Below are positions 49,850 through 58,558 of a DNA stretch of 64,000 nucleotides, piece after piece (within the stretch, counting starts at the first letter, position 1; the number at the start of each line of letters is the position of its first letter). Source of the stretch: Kitasatospora sp. NA04385 (GTDB lineage Bacteria; Actinomycetota; Actinomycetes; Streptomycetales; Streptomycetaceae); NCBI RefSeq assembly GCF_013364235.1, contig NZ_CP054919.1, forward strand, positions 2,336,810-2,400,809, given 5' to 3'. A program made the position numbers and the translations under genes. The notes below the pieces were generated by a model, which was given only the letters and a program-made list of their open reading frames with translations, did not search any database and was not told the DNA's origin.

Positions 49850-49866
49850 CGCCCCATCATGGGCGC

Positions 49867-50505
49867 ATGTCGGCGTTCACCTTCAGCACCGTCTTCGTCA
49901 CCTTCTTCGCCGTGGTCGGCCCGCCGAAGGTGCTGCTCGCGTTCGCCCAGCTCAGCCAGCGCCGGACCCCGGCCGAACTGCGGAAGCTGACCCTGGTCTC
50001 CTCGCTGGTGGCGGCCGTGGTCAGCCTGGTGCTGGCCTACGGCGCGGACTTCATGGCCGCGCTGTTCCACATCTCCGACCAGTCGCTGCAGATCGCCGGC
50101 GGGGTGATCTTCTTCATCTACGCGGTGGCCCTGGTCCTGGGCGTCCACCTCGGCGGCGGCAAGGAGGGCGAGCACCTGGCCAACCCCTTGGCCGACGGCA
50201 TCCGCGAGCTGCTGCTGCCGTACGTGGCCAGCCCGCTGGCGATCACCGCGCTGCTGGTCGAGTCGCTGACCCGGGACACCCTGGGCTGGCACTCCACGGT
50301 CGCCGCCATGTACGTCGCGGTGATCGCGGTGGACTGCGTCTGCGTGCTGCTGCTGGCCCCGCTGCTGCGGGCCAGCCGGCGCACCTCGCTGGAGGTGCTG
50401 TCCCGGCTGCTGGGGCTGCTGCTGGCGGCGGTCGGCGTGGAGATGGTGCTGTACGGGCTGGAGAGCCTGGGCGTGCACCTGGCCGAGTCGCCGAACGGCC
50501 ACTGA
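49867..50505 (+). CDS. MarC-family integral membrane protein
   Basis: The 212-aa protein has six transmembrane segments and the MarC features VVGPPKVLLAFAQLS near the start and LPYVASPLAITALL in the middle. The function of the family is unsettled. ATG 49867 lies 6 bases after a CATCAT box, so the mRNA may be leaderless. It follows the barstar gene by 17 bp. Confidence 0.85.
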   Translation: MSAFTFSTVFVTFFAVVGPPKVLLAFAQLSQRRTPAELRKLTLVSSLVAAVVSLVLAYGADFMAALFHISDQSLQIAGGVIFFIYAVALVLGVHLGGGKEGEHLANPLADGIRELLLPYVASPLAITALLVESLTRDTLGWHSTVAAMYVAVIAVDCVCVLLLAPLLRASRRTSLEVLSRLLGLLLAAVGVEMVLYGLESLGVHLAESPNGH

Positions 50506-50522
50506 CGGCCCGGCGGGCCCGC

Positions 50523-50954
50523 TCAGGGGGTGAGCGGCCGCCACGGCACCGGGCTGGCCAGGATCATCGAGCTGGTCGGCTGCCCGTAGCCGCCGAGGCG
50601 GTCGGTCAGCCGGGCGAACGCGGGCATGTCCGGCACCCCGACCAGCAGCACGCAGCACGCCCCGCCGGTGACCCGGTGCAGCTGGAACACCTCCGGCCAG
50701 CGGGCCACCTCCGGGTCGCGCAGCAGGCAGCGCACCCCGTAGCACTCCACCGTGACCAGCGCCATCACCGCCGCCCCGGCCTTCTCCGGCGCCAGGTGCG
50801 CGTGGTAGCCGGTGATCACGCCGTCCGCCTCCAGCCGGCGCACCCGCTCCGCCACGGCCGGCGGGGACAGGTTCACCCGGCGCGACAGCTCGTTGTACGA
50901 CAGCCGCGCGTCGGCCTGCAGTTCGGCCAGCAGCAGGCGGTCCACCGCGTCCAC
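50523..50954 (-). CDS. Lrp/AsnC-family regulator
   Basis: The 143-aa protein has an N-terminal helix-turn-helix (DRLLLAELQADARLSYNELS, LSPPAVAERVRRLEADGVIT) and a C-terminal RAM ligand domain. GTG 50954 is preceded by AAGGAG. The frame continues upstream but without a site. It is divergent from kynA and kynU, and Lrp-type regulators commonly control kynurenine operons, so tryptophan or kynurenine is the probable ligand. Confidence 0.88.
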   Translation of the reverse strand: MDAVDRLLLAELQADARLSYNELSRRVNLSPPAVAERVRRLEADGVITGYHAHLAPEKAGAAVMALVTVECYGVRCLLRDPEVARWPEVFQLHRVTGGACCVLLVGVPDMPAFARLTDRLGGYGQPTSSMILASPVPWRPLTP

Positions 50955-51118
50955 GACGGCTCCTTCACGTTCGCGAGGCGATCGGGGCCGAGCACCTCGC
51001 GAACGGAAGGCGCGTGCCCCCATCCGGGCTACGACGCCCATTCAAGAGCAGGGCCGCGCGCCGCACAATGGTGGCGTCCGCCGCACCCCGGGCGGGCGGA
51101 TCCGAGGAGGTACCGGCC

Positions 51119-51946
51119 ATGACCGGCCAGATGCACCGCCCCCACCTGAGCTTCGGCCCCGACCAGGACCCCGGCGCGTCCACCCCCTACGCCCGGTACG
51201 TGCGCCTGGCCGAGCTGCACGCGCTGCAGCAGCCGCGCAGCGCGGAGCCCGCCGAGTACTCGTTCATCGTCGCCACCCAGGTGATGGAGCTGCTGTTCGA
51301 CCTGCTGCACCGGGACTGGGACGCCGCCCGCACCGCGCTGCGCGCCGACGACCTGGACGCCGCGCTGGCCGCGCTGCGCCGCGGGCAGCACACCCAGGAC
51401 GTGCTGGTCGGCTCCTGGGACCTGCTGGCCACCATGACGCCCGCCGAGTTCGGCGCCTTCCGCCCGGTCCTCGGCGAGGCCTCCGGCTTCCAGTCCTCGG
51501 CCTTCCTGCTGCTGGAGTTCCTGCTCGGCAACCGCAGCGAGGGCCTGCTGGAGATGTACCGGGACTCCCCCGCCGAGTACGACGCGCTGTTCACGGCGCT
51601 GCGCACCCCCAGCCTGTACGCCGAGGCGCTGGCCGTGCTGGCCCGGCGCGGCCTGGAGATACCCGCGCGGCCGGTCACCGCCCGGCACCGCCCCGACCCG
51701 GCCGTCGAGGCCGCCTGGCGCGCCGTCTACACCGACCCGGCGCTGGCCGACCTGGTCCGGCTCGGCGAGGCCCTGCTGGACACCGCCGAGCGGGTCACCC
51801 GCTGGCGCCAGCGCCACTACTGCGCCGTCAAGCGCACCATGGGCGGCAAGCCCGGCACCGGCGGCTCCAGCGGCCTGAGCTGGCTCAAGCAGTCCGCCGA
51901 CCAGGACGTCTTCCCCGAACTGTGGACCGTCCGCAACGACCTCTGA
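51119..51946 (+). CDS. kynA: Tryptophan 2,3-dioxygenase
   Basis: The 275-aa heme enzyme opens the indole ring of L-tryptophan to N-formylkynurenine. Family signatures are STPYARYVRLAELHALQQPR, FIVATQVMELLFDLLHRD (distal His region), SGFQSSAF and the C-terminal MGGKPGTGGSSGLSWL. ATG 51119 follows GAGGAGG at 7 bases. It is first in the kynA-kynU operon, divergent from an Lrp regulator. No formamidase gene is present in the operon. Confidence 0.93.
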   Translation: MTGQMHRPHLSFGPDQDPGASTPYARYVRLAELHALQQPRSAEPAEYSFIVATQVMELLFDLLHRDWDAARTALRADDLDAALAALRRGQHTQDVLVGSWDLLATMTPAEFGAFRPVLGEASGFQSSAFLLLEFLLGNRSEGLLEMYRDSPAEYDALFTALRTPSLYAEALAVLARRGLEIPARPVTARHRPDPAVEAAWRAVYTDPALADLVRLGEALLDTAERVTRWRQRHYCAVKRTMGGKPGTGGSSGLSWLKQSADQDVFPELWTVRNDL

Positions 51947-51965
51947 GCACCCCGGGAGCAATGCC

Positions 51966-53195
51966 GTGACCCCCACCCGCGAGCAGTGCGCGGCCCGCGA
52001 CGCCGCCGACCCGCTGCACGCCCTGCGCGACGAGTTCGACCTGCCCGCCGGGGTGCTCTACCTCGACGGCAACTCGCTGGGCGCGCTGCCCCGCCGCACC
52101 CCCGGCCACCTGGCGGAGGTGGTGGCGGGCGAGTGGGGCTCCGGGCTGATCAGGTCCTGGAACGACGCCGGCTGGTTCCACCAGCCCGGGCGGCTCGGCG
52201 ACCGGCTCGGCGCGCACCTGCTGGGCGCCGCGCCCGGGCAGGTGGTGGTCTGCGACTCCACCTCGGTCAACCTGTTCAAGGTGCTCGGCGCGGCCCTGCG
52301 GCTGCGCCCCGGCCGTCCGGCGCTGCTCGCCGAGCGGCACGCCTTCCCCACCGACCTGTACGTCGCCGACGGGCTGACCGCCCTGTACCCCGGCACCCGC
52401 GCGGTCCTGCTGGACTCCGCCGCCCGGCTGGACGCCGCCCTGGACTCCGGGGCCGCCGCGGTGCTGCTCTCGCACGTCGACTACCGCACCGGCGAGCTGC
52501 TCGACATGGCGGCCGTCACCGGGCGGATCCACGCCGCCGGGGCGCTGGCCGTCTGGGACCTGTGCCACACCGCGGGCGCGCTGCCGATCGAACTGGACGC
52601 GTCCGGCGCCGACTTCGCGGTCGGCTGCGGCTACAAGTACCTCAACGGCGGCCCGGGCGCGCCCGCCTTCCTGTACGCCGCGGCCCGGCACCTGGCGGAC
52701 GCCCGGCAGCCGCTGACCGGCTGGTTCGGGCACGCCCGGCAGTTCGACTTCGAGCCCGGCTACCGGCCCGCCGAGGGCGTCACCCGCTTCCTCACCGGCA
52801 CCCCGCCGATCCTCGGCCTGGCCGCGCTGGAGGCCGCGCTGGAGGTCTGGGAGCTGGCCGACCCGGTCGCCGTCCGCGCCAAGAGCCTCGAACTGTCCGA
52901 CCTGTTCCTGGAGTTGACCGCCGACCTGGACGTCGAAGCGGTCACCCCGCGGGAGCACGCCCGGCGCGGCAGCCAGGTCGCGCTGCGGCACCCGGACGGC
53001 TACGCGGTCGTCCAGGCGCTGATCGCCCGCGGCGTGATCGGCGACTTCCGCGCCCCCGACCTGATGCGCTTCGGCTTCACCCCGCTCTACCTCTCCCGCG
53101 CCGACGTGCACGACGCGGCGGCGGCCCTGCGCAAGGTGCTGGCGAGCGGCGAGTGGCGCGCCGAGCGCTTCGCCCGCCGCGGCGAGGTCACCTGA
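51966..53195 (+). CDS. kynU: Kynureninase
   Basis: The 409-aa PLP enzyme cleaves kynurenine to anthranilate and alanine. Visible features are YLDGNSLGALPR, SWNDAGWFHQPGRLGDRLG, DLCHTAGALPI and the PLP-binding lysine in VGCGYKYLNGGPG. GTG 51966 follows GGGAG and is 19 bp after kynA. Its stop codon overlaps the 3' end of the convergent surface-protein gene. A hairpin at 53206 terminates it. Confidence 0.93.
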   Translation: MTPTREQCAARDAADPLHALRDEFDLPAGVLYLDGNSLGALPRRTPGHLAEVVAGEWGSGLIRSWNDAGWFHQPGRLGDRLGAHLLGAAPGQVVVCDSTSVNLFKVLGAALRLRPGRPALLAERHAFPTDLYVADGLTALYPGTRAVLLDSAARLDAALDSGAAAVLLSHVDYRTGELLDMAAVTGRIHAAGALAVWDLCHTAGALPIELDASGADFAVGCGYKYLNGGPGAPAFLYAAARHLADARQPLTGWFGHARQFDFEPGYRPAEGVTRFLTGTPPILGLAALEAALEVWELADPVAVRAKSLELSDLFLELTADLDVEAVTPREHARRGSQVALRHPDGYAVVQALIARGVIGDFRAPDLMRFGFTPLYLSRADVHDAAAALRKVLASGEWRAERFARRGEVT

Positions 53196-54612
53196 GCGCA
53201 CGCGCGGGACGGCCGGGGCCCACCGGCCCCGGCCGTCCCGTTCCCGCGGCGGGCTCAGCTGTGGCGGCCCGGGCCCGGCGGGCCAGCGCGACCACGACGC
53301 CGCCCAGGCCCAGCAGCACCGCGGCGCCCCCGGCCGCCGGGGCGACCAGGTCACCGCCGCCGGTGTCCGGCAGCGGGTGCGGGTGCGGCGAGCGGGAGCC
53401 GGTCGGCTCGGGCGTGCTCTCGCTCGGCGACGGCGCGGGGCTGGTGCTCTCGCTCGGCGACGGGCTGGGGCTTGGACTCGGGCTCCCGCTGTCCGACGGG
53501 GAGGGGCTCGGCGAAGGGCTCGGCGAGGGCGAGGGGCTCTCGCCGCACTCCGGCAGGTCGCCGTCGAACGGGTAGGCGTGGATCTCGGTGCCGGTCGCGG
53601 AGCCCATGTACGAGTTCTGCAGCAGGTTCCCGGCCAGGTACACCCGGCCGTTGGTGCCCGGGTTGGAGAGCGTGACCGTGCCCGCCGGGTTGCCGGACAT
53701 GACGGACCCCTGGAACTGGGCGCCGCCGGTGATCGTCGCGTCGGTGGACTCCGGGAAGTTCCACATCAGGCGGGGGCGCAGCGCGACCATCGGGTCCCCG
53801 TCCAGGCCGCTGCCGGTGTTGGTCCTGATCAGCACCGGGTCCGGGCCGACCATGTTGACGATGACCGTGGCGCCCTGCGGGATGCCGGCGAACACGAGGT
53901 CCGCGGCGGCGGCGTCGCTGCCGATGTTCGTGTCGACGTTGAACACCTGGCGGGAGCTGGTGCCGTCACCGGTGAAGGTGTAGGTGTTGCCATCCTTCAC
54001 CACCGTGCCGGTCGCGGTCTGCGCGGCCATGCACTTCGAGTGGTCCTCGATGACCGCGGTCAGGCCCCTGAACTCGTCGATCGCCGCGGGGTCGAGGATC
54101 GCCTGGCCCTGCGGGGTGATGCTGGTCTGGCCGGTGAGCGCCCCGCCGTGGACGAGGTTGCCCCAGACCGTCCCCTTGGAGTCCGAGCCGCCCAGGAACA
54201 GCGTGTTGCCCGGCGCGACGGTCACCGAGCCGCCGGTGGTGACGTGGTCGGTCCCGCTCGGCGGGACCACCCGCGACCCGACACCCACCACGCCCATGTT
54301 GAAGCTCCCGCCGCCGTTCTTGGCGATGGTCAGGCTGCCGACCGTGACGATCTTGCCCTCGGCCTCGGCGGCGCGGCCCCCCACGCCGTAGTTGCCGCCG
54401 ACGTAGATGTTGATCGTCGCGTCGGTGCCGAAGTCGCCGTTGTTCGGCGGGCCCCAGGTGTTGGTGCCGCAGTCCGGGCCCGAGCAGGGGCCCAGCGGCG
54501 GGGCCAGCTGGGCGGCCTCGCCGGACGCGGCCAGTGTGAGCAGCGGGGCGGCGAGTGCCGCCACCGCGGCGAGGCGGAGCAGCGGGTTCTTGCCACGGAC
54601 GCCGTGTCGCAC
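53188..54612 (-). CDS. Choice-of-anchor A family surface protein with LPDTG sortase motif
   Basis: The 474-aa protein has a signal peptide (LLRLAAVAALAAPLLTLA). A beta-rich domain of the choice-of-anchor A type follows (GPPNNGDFGTDATINIYVGG, VNMVGPDPVLIRTNTGSGLD, RVYLAGNLLQNSYMGSATGT), then a Ser/Pro repeat stalk and the C-terminal sorting signal PLPDTGGG, a hydrophobic helix and RRAR. It should be covalently attached to peptidoglycan by a sortase. GTG 54612 is preferred for spacing to GAGAGG; GTG 54618 is an alternative. The last ~25 residues run through a terminator hairpin and overlap the kynU stop. Confidence 0.85.
   Translation of the reverse strand: MRHGVRGKNPLLRLAAVAALAAPLLTLAASGEAAQLAPPLGPCSGPDCGTNTWGPPNNGDFGTDATINIYVGGNYGVGGRAAEAEGKIVTVGSLTIAKNGGGSFNMGVVGVGSRVVPPSGTDHVTTGGSVTVAPGNTLFLGGSDSKGTVWGNLVHGGALTGQTSITPQGQAILDPAAIDEFRGLTAVIEDHSKCMAAQTATGTVVKDGNTYTFTGDGTSSRQVFNVDTNIGSDAAAADLVFAGIPQGATVIVNMVGPDPVLIRTNTGSGLDGDPMVALRPRLMWNFPESTDATITGGAQFQGSVMSGNPAGTVTLSNPGTNGRVYLAGNLLQNSYMGSATGTEIHAYPFDGDLPECGESPSPSPSPSPSPSPSDSGSPSPSPSPSPSESTSPAPSPSESTPEPTGSRSPHPHPLPDTGGGDLVAPAAGGAAVLLGLGGVVVALARRARAATAEPAAGTGRPGPVGPGRPARALR
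53206..53239 (+). terminator. kynU terminator inside convergent coding end
   Basis: GGGACGGCCGGGGCC (53206-53220) pairs perfectly with 53225-53239 around CACC. It is also within the last codons of the surface protein gene on the other strand. Confidence 0.85.
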
Positions 54613-54791
54613 GGACACCCCTCTCGTTGACGGTTGGTCAGCGGACAGCAGACCCGGCCAGCAAAGAGGAAGCGGTCGTCCCGTCCCGCCCCGTGGGACA
54701 CCGACGCGCTGGAAAATCATTCGAACGGACTATTTTGATGTCACGTCACTGAATCCCGTCAGCGACCATGCCCGCCCCGGAAGGGAGAACC

Positions 54792-55460
54792 GTGCCGAAC
54801 CCGCCGTTCGCCATGCTCGCCACCACCGCCGAGGTGCTCGCCCAACCGGACGCCGACGAGCGGCTGCTCACCGGCTTCGAACGCGACCGGCTGGAGCGCT
54901 TCCGGCGGCCCGCCGACCGCGACGACTACCTGGCCGCCCACCTCCTGGTGCGGTACTGCGCCGCCGCGCACCTGGGCACCGACCCCGCCGCCATCGCCTT
55001 CGGCCAGCAGTGCCCCGGCTGCGGCAGCACCGTGCACGGCCGCCCCCACCTCACCGACCGGCCCGGCACCCACCTCAGCCTTTCGCACACCAACGGCGTG
55101 ATCGCCGCCGCGGCCGCCCCCGTCCCGGTCGGCGTCGACGTCGAGCACCTCGGCGCGCGCAGCAACGACCCGGCCACCCTCCAGCACGTCCTCACCCCCG
55201 CCGAGGCCGCGCTGGTCCACGGCCACCCCGACCCCACCGCGGCCTTCCTGCGCCTGTGGGTCCGCAAGGAGGCGCTCATCAAGCTCGGCCGCACCAGCCT
55301 CGACGCCCTCGCCTCGCTCGACCTCTCCCACCTCCCGCTCGACCCGCCGCCCAGCCACCGCGACGGCGACCTGCACTACCTGGAGCTCACCACCCCCACC
55401 GCCGTCTTCGCCGCCGCAGCCACCCTCCCGGTCGAACTCCTCCCGCTCCCCGGGCAGTAG
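54792..55460 (+). CDS. 4'-phosphopantetheinyl transferase (Sfp type)
   Basis: The 222-aa enzyme attaches phosphopantetheine from CoA to carrier proteins of polyketide, peptide or fatty-acid synthases. The signature pair is present: GVDVEHLGAR (Mg-binding) and FLRLWVRKEALIKL. An upstream CPGC...STVHGRPHL and LSLSHTNGV match the family. GTG 54792 has GGGAG 5 bases upstream, and ATG 54768 lies before it. The gene is solitary, typical of a housekeeping PPTase serving distant clusters. Confidence 0.9.
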   Translation: MPNPPFAMLATTAEVLAQPDADERLLTGFERDRLERFRRPADRDDYLAAHLLVRYCAAAHLGTDPAAIAFGQQCPGCGSTVHGRPHLTDRPGTHLSLSHTNGVIAAAAAPVPVGVDVEHLGARSNDPATLQHVLTPAEAALVHGHPDPTAAFLRLWVRKEALIKLGRTSLDALASLDLSHLPLDPPPSHRDGDLHYLELTTPTAVFAAAATLPVELLPLPGQ

Positions 55461-55645
55461 CACGGACCGTGGCACGGGCCGTCCGAGGGCCGTCCGAGGG
55501 CCGTCACACCCGCCGCAGCAGGCCGACGAGTTCGGCGTGCACGCCGGGCGCGGCGGCCAGGAAGGACGACGCGGCGGGCGTCCACGGGGCGCCGGTGCCC
55601 GGGCCGAGCGGGCCGGGTGTCAGTGGGTCGCGGCAGACTGGAGGC

Positions 55646-55882
55646 ATGTGCCGAAGCATCAAGACGCTCCGCCCGCCGATGACGCCCGACGCCAGCCCGG
55701 AGGACGTGCACGCCGCGGCGCTCCAGTACGTCCGCAAGATCTCCGGCTTCCGGGCGCCCGCCGCGCACAACCGCGAGGCGTTCGACGCGGCGGTGGCCGC
55801 CGTCGCGGCCGCCACCGCCCAACTGCTCGCCTCGATCGAGGTCCGCGGGGTCACGCCCCGTTCGTCGACCCCGGCCGGATGA
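55646..55882 (+). CDS. DUF2277 family protein
   Basis: The 78-aa protein begins MCRSIKTLRPPM, with the Cys-Arg-Ser/Asn-Ile start of DUF2277. It continues AALQYVRKISGF, NREAFDAAVAAVAAATAQLL. The ATG at 55646 follows CAGACT by 6-7 bases, so it is probably leaderless. Its 3' end overlaps the convergent DUF2269 gene by 32 bp. The function is unknown. Confidence 0.82.
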   Translation: MCRSIKTLRPPMTPDASPEDVHAAALQYVRKISGFRAPAAHNREAFDAAVAAVAAATAQLLASIEVRGVTPRSSTPAG

Positions 55883-56336
55883 CCATCAGCACCAGGACGA
55901 CCGCCCACAGCAGGTTGAACACGCCCGCCGTCATCGGCAGCGTCTTCAACTTGCCGGTGGCGCGCGCCGTTTCGGCGTCCTGGTCCTCGGTGGCGTCCAG
56001 CGCGTCGACGGTCGCCTGCTGACCGGGCAGCACCACCAGCAGCAGCACGCCCGCGGCGACGGCGGTCAGCACGATCGAGGTGACCAGCCAGGCGTTGCCC
56101 AGCACGCCCATCGCCTGCGCGGTGCCGATGCCCAGCACCGGGATGCCGATGCCGATCAGCGCGTACACGTTGCTGATCCGGTGCAGCAGCCGCACCGAGG
56201 CCTGCGCGGCCGGCTGCTCCGGGCCCGCGGCGAGGGCGGCCTTCGCCTTGCGCGGGAACATGCTCACCGCCACCGCGACCGGACCGATGCACAGCGCCAC
56301 GACCAGCAGGTGCAGACTCAGCAGGAACTTGGCCAT
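55851..56336 (-). CDS. DUF2269-like membrane protein
   Basis: The 161-aa protein has four transmembrane segments: LLSLHLLVVALCIGPVAVAV, VYALIGIGIPVLGIGTA, LVTSIVLTAVAAGVLLLVVL and VFNLLWAVVLVLMVI. A conserved HRISN lies between the first two. It matches the DUF2269 pattern. No enzymatic residues are evident. ATG 56336 has GGAAGGG at some distance. Confidence 0.75.
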   Translation of the reverse strand: MAKFLLSLHLLVVALCIGPVAVAVSMFPRKAKAALAAGPEQPAAQASVRLLHRISNVYALIGIGIPVLGIGTAQAMGVLGNAWLVTSIVLTAVAAGVLLLVVLPGQQATVDALDATEDQDAETARATGKLKTLPMTAGVFNLLWAVVLVLMVIRPGSTNGA

Positions 56337-56594
56337 CGCCGGCGCGACCCTTCCACCACAACGGAACCTCGACGTCCGCCACGCTAGCAGCGCTTATTCC
56401 GGGGGCCCGCGGGAGTGCGTTCCGGGGCTCGCCGCTCCCCGCCCCCGACCGCCCGCTCCACCGCCGCTTTCTGTTACAGAGCCGGGCGGTGGCCGTTACC
56501 CGACCGCCGGTTCGCCGAGTGGCGGGCTTCCTAGCGTGGGCGTCGTCGCCCCGGGGCCGCCCGGCTCCGGGGGACGAGCGATCGGAGGACCCCG

Positions 56595-56954
56595 ATGTCA
56601 CGTACCACTTCCGTCCGCCGGGCCGCGCGGCTCGCGCTGGCCCCGGCCCTCGCCGTCGGCCTGCTCGCGCTGCCCGGCGCCGTCGCGTTCGCCGACACCG
56701 CGAGCCCGACCCCCGTGCCCTCGGCCGCGGCCTCGGTCTCGGCCACTCCGGCGCCCGCCCCCGCACCCTCCTCCGCGCGGGTGGAGTCGGTCTCCGGGAC
56801 GGGCGCCGTGCCCAGGGGCGGTGCGCAGACCGGCGAGGGCGCGGTCGACGGCGGTTCGACGACCGGGCTCGTGCTCGGTGGCGGGCTGGCGGCGGCCGGT
56901 GCGGCCGGGATCGGCCTGCTCGTCGTCCGGCGCCGTGCCGCCGGCCGGGCCTAG
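56595..56954 (+). CDS. Small sortase-associated surface protein
   Basis: The 119-aa protein has a signal peptide (LALAPALAVGLLALPGAVAF), a Pro/Ala/Ser-rich region, then VPRGGAQTGEG, a hydrophobic helix (GLVLGGGLAAAGAAGIGLLV) and a RRRAAGRA tail. The VPxGGxQTG type of motif is seen next to class F sortases. ATG 56595 follows GGAGGA. The sortase frame starts inside its 3' end, so the pair is coupled. Confidence 0.8.
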   Translation: MSRTTSVRRAARLALAPALAVGLLALPGAVAFADTASPTPVPSAAASVSATPAPAPAPSSARVESVSGTGAVPRGGAQTGEGAVDGGSTTGLVLGGGLAAAGAAGIGLLVVRRRAAGRA

Positions 56955-57591
56955 TCCGGACCGCCGTGGCCGGCGCCGCTGGTGGGCGCCGGCCGTGGCG
57001 GTCGGGATGCTGCTCGCGGGCGGGGTGACGGTGGCGGCCTCCCGCGGGTCCGACCCCGCGCCGGTGCGGATCGCCGCGGCGCCCGCCGCCGTCCCGTCCC
57101 CCGGAGCCCCGGCACCGGAAGCACCGCCGTCCGCAGCCGCCCGGGCGCCGTTCTCGCCGCCGGTCCGGCTGGTGGTGCCGCGGATCGGGGTGGACGCCCC
57201 GGTCCAGGGGGTCGGCCTCAACCCGGACGGCACCGTGGAGGTGCCGCCGCTCGACCGGCCGGGGCAGGTCGGCTGGTACCGCGCCGGGGACGGTCCGGCG
57301 GTGCTGCTCGGGCACTACGACACCCGCAAGGGCCCGGCGGTGTTCCACGGGGTGCCGGGGCTGCGTCCGGGCGACCGGATCGAGGTCCGGCAGCAGGACG
57401 GCGACACGGTCTCCTACCGGGTGCGCGAGCTGCGCCAGTTCGCCAAGGACGCGTTCCCCACCGAGCTGGTGTACGGCCCCACCGCGACCCCGCAGCTGCG
57501 GCTGGTCACCTGCGGCGGCACGCTCGGCCGGGACGGCCACTACTCCGACAACATCGTCGTCCTCGCCGACCGGCTGCCCCCGGGCCGCTGA
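56935..57591 (+). CDS. Class F sortase
   Basis: The 218-aa enzyme has an N-terminal signal anchor (RRGRRRWWAPAVAVGMLLAG) and a sortase barrel with catalytic His in LLGHYDTRKG and Cys in LRLVTCGG. Family residues include VRLVVPRIGVDAPVQGVGLN. GTG 56935, overlapping the upstream gene, was chosen because it retains the positive residues before the helix; GTG 56995 would lose them. It may anchor the small neighbour and possibly the LPDTG protein at 53.2 kb, though the latter could be a class E sortase substrate. Confidence 0.88.
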   Translation: MPPAGPSPDRRGRRRWWAPAVAVGMLLAGGVTVAASRGSDPAPVRIAAAPAAVPSPGAPAPEAPPSAAARAPFSPPVRLVVPRIGVDAPVQGVGLNPDGTVEVPPLDRPGQVGWYRAGDGPAVLLGHYDTRKGPAVFHGVPGLRPGDRIEVRQQDGDTVSYRVRELRQFAKDAFPTELVYGPTATPQLRLVTCGGTLGRDGHYSDNIVVLADRLPPGR

Positions 57592-57718
57592 CCGTCCGTC
57601 CGCCGTCCCGCCGGCCCACTGTCCCGCCGGGCCACTGTCCCGCCGGGGCGGCGGACGGCCGTTCCCGGTGGTGCAGACTGGCTGCGCCCCGCCCGCCGAC
57701 CGAAAGGCGCCGTCCGAC

Positions 57719-58558
57719 GTGAGGAACCGGCCCCGCCGCACCGCAGTGGCCAGGTGCGTCCTGCTCGGCCTGCCGGTCCTGCTCGCCGTCACCGGCTGCC
57801 GGGCCGCCGGCGCGCTGGAGGACGCCGGGGCGGCCCGGCCGGTCCGGTCGTACCCGAGTCCGCAGCCGCTGTGGTCGGCCACCGCACCCGCGGTGCCGGC
57901 CCTCCGCCCCGAGGGGGCCGGCCCGAACAGCGAGCCCCCCGTCCCGCTGCCCGGGCTGGTGCTCGACGCGCTCACCGGCACGGACGCCCGGACGGTGCTC
58001 GCCGCGGACCCGGGTCTCGCCCCGGACGAGCGGGCGGCCCTGGCCGGCGGGTGCGCCGGGTGCGGGGTCCGCCCCGCCCAGTACCGCGACCTCGACGGGG
58101 ACGGCGGCCCGGAACTGCTGACCGCCGTGCTCGCCGGTGCCGACCCGGCCTCCCCGCGGGCCGTGCTGCACGTGTACGCCCTGCGCGAGCACCGGGTGCT
58201 GCCGGTGCTGGCGGTCGTCGCGCGGCCGGACTTCACCGCCGAGACCGTCGGCACCGACCTGGTCGTGCACGAGCCCACCGCCCCGAACGCCGAGACCAGC
58301 CGCACCTACCGCTGGAGCACCGACCGGCTGGTCCTCGTCGACCAGCGGATCAAGGTGACCGGACCGAACGCGGGCTTCGCCGAGTGCCTGCTGACGAGGA
58401 GCTGCGACTCGGCCTCGGTGGTCGTGGTCGACCCGCCGGAACCCACGCCCGTACCGAGCCCCGCCCCGGCCGCCACCGCGGGCGGCACCGCCAGGACCGC
58501 CGCCCCGGGCGGTACCGCCCCGGCCGCCGTCCGCCCCGCTCCGACGAGGACCCGATGA
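57719..58558 (+). CDS. Lipoprotein of two-component operon (CseA-like)
   Basis: The 279-aa protein has a lipobox at LAVTGC and no other hydrophobic helix. A central domain (RDLDGDGGPELLTAVLAGAD ... RAVLHVYALREHRVLPVLAV) is followed by a Pro/Ala/Thr tail. It sits directly before a response regulator and a sensor kinase (ATGA overlap). This is the layout of cseA-cseB-cseC of Streptomyces, where the lipoprotein tunes the kinase. A sigma factor gene like sigE is absent here. The CseA identity is inference from gene order. Confidence 0.75.
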   Translation: MRNRPRRTAVARCVLLGLPVLLAVTGCRAAGALEDAGAARPVRSYPSPQPLWSATAPAVPALRPEGAGPNSEPPVPLPGLVLDALTGTDARTVLAADPGLAPDERAALAGGCAGCGVRPAQYRDLDGDGGPELLTAVLAGADPASPRAVLHVYALREHRVLPVLAVVARPDFTAETVGTDLVVHEPTAPNAETSRTYRWSTDRLVLVDQRIKVTGPNAGFAECLLTRSCDSASVVVVDPPEPTPVPSPAPAATAGGTARTAAPGGTAPAAVRPAPTRTR

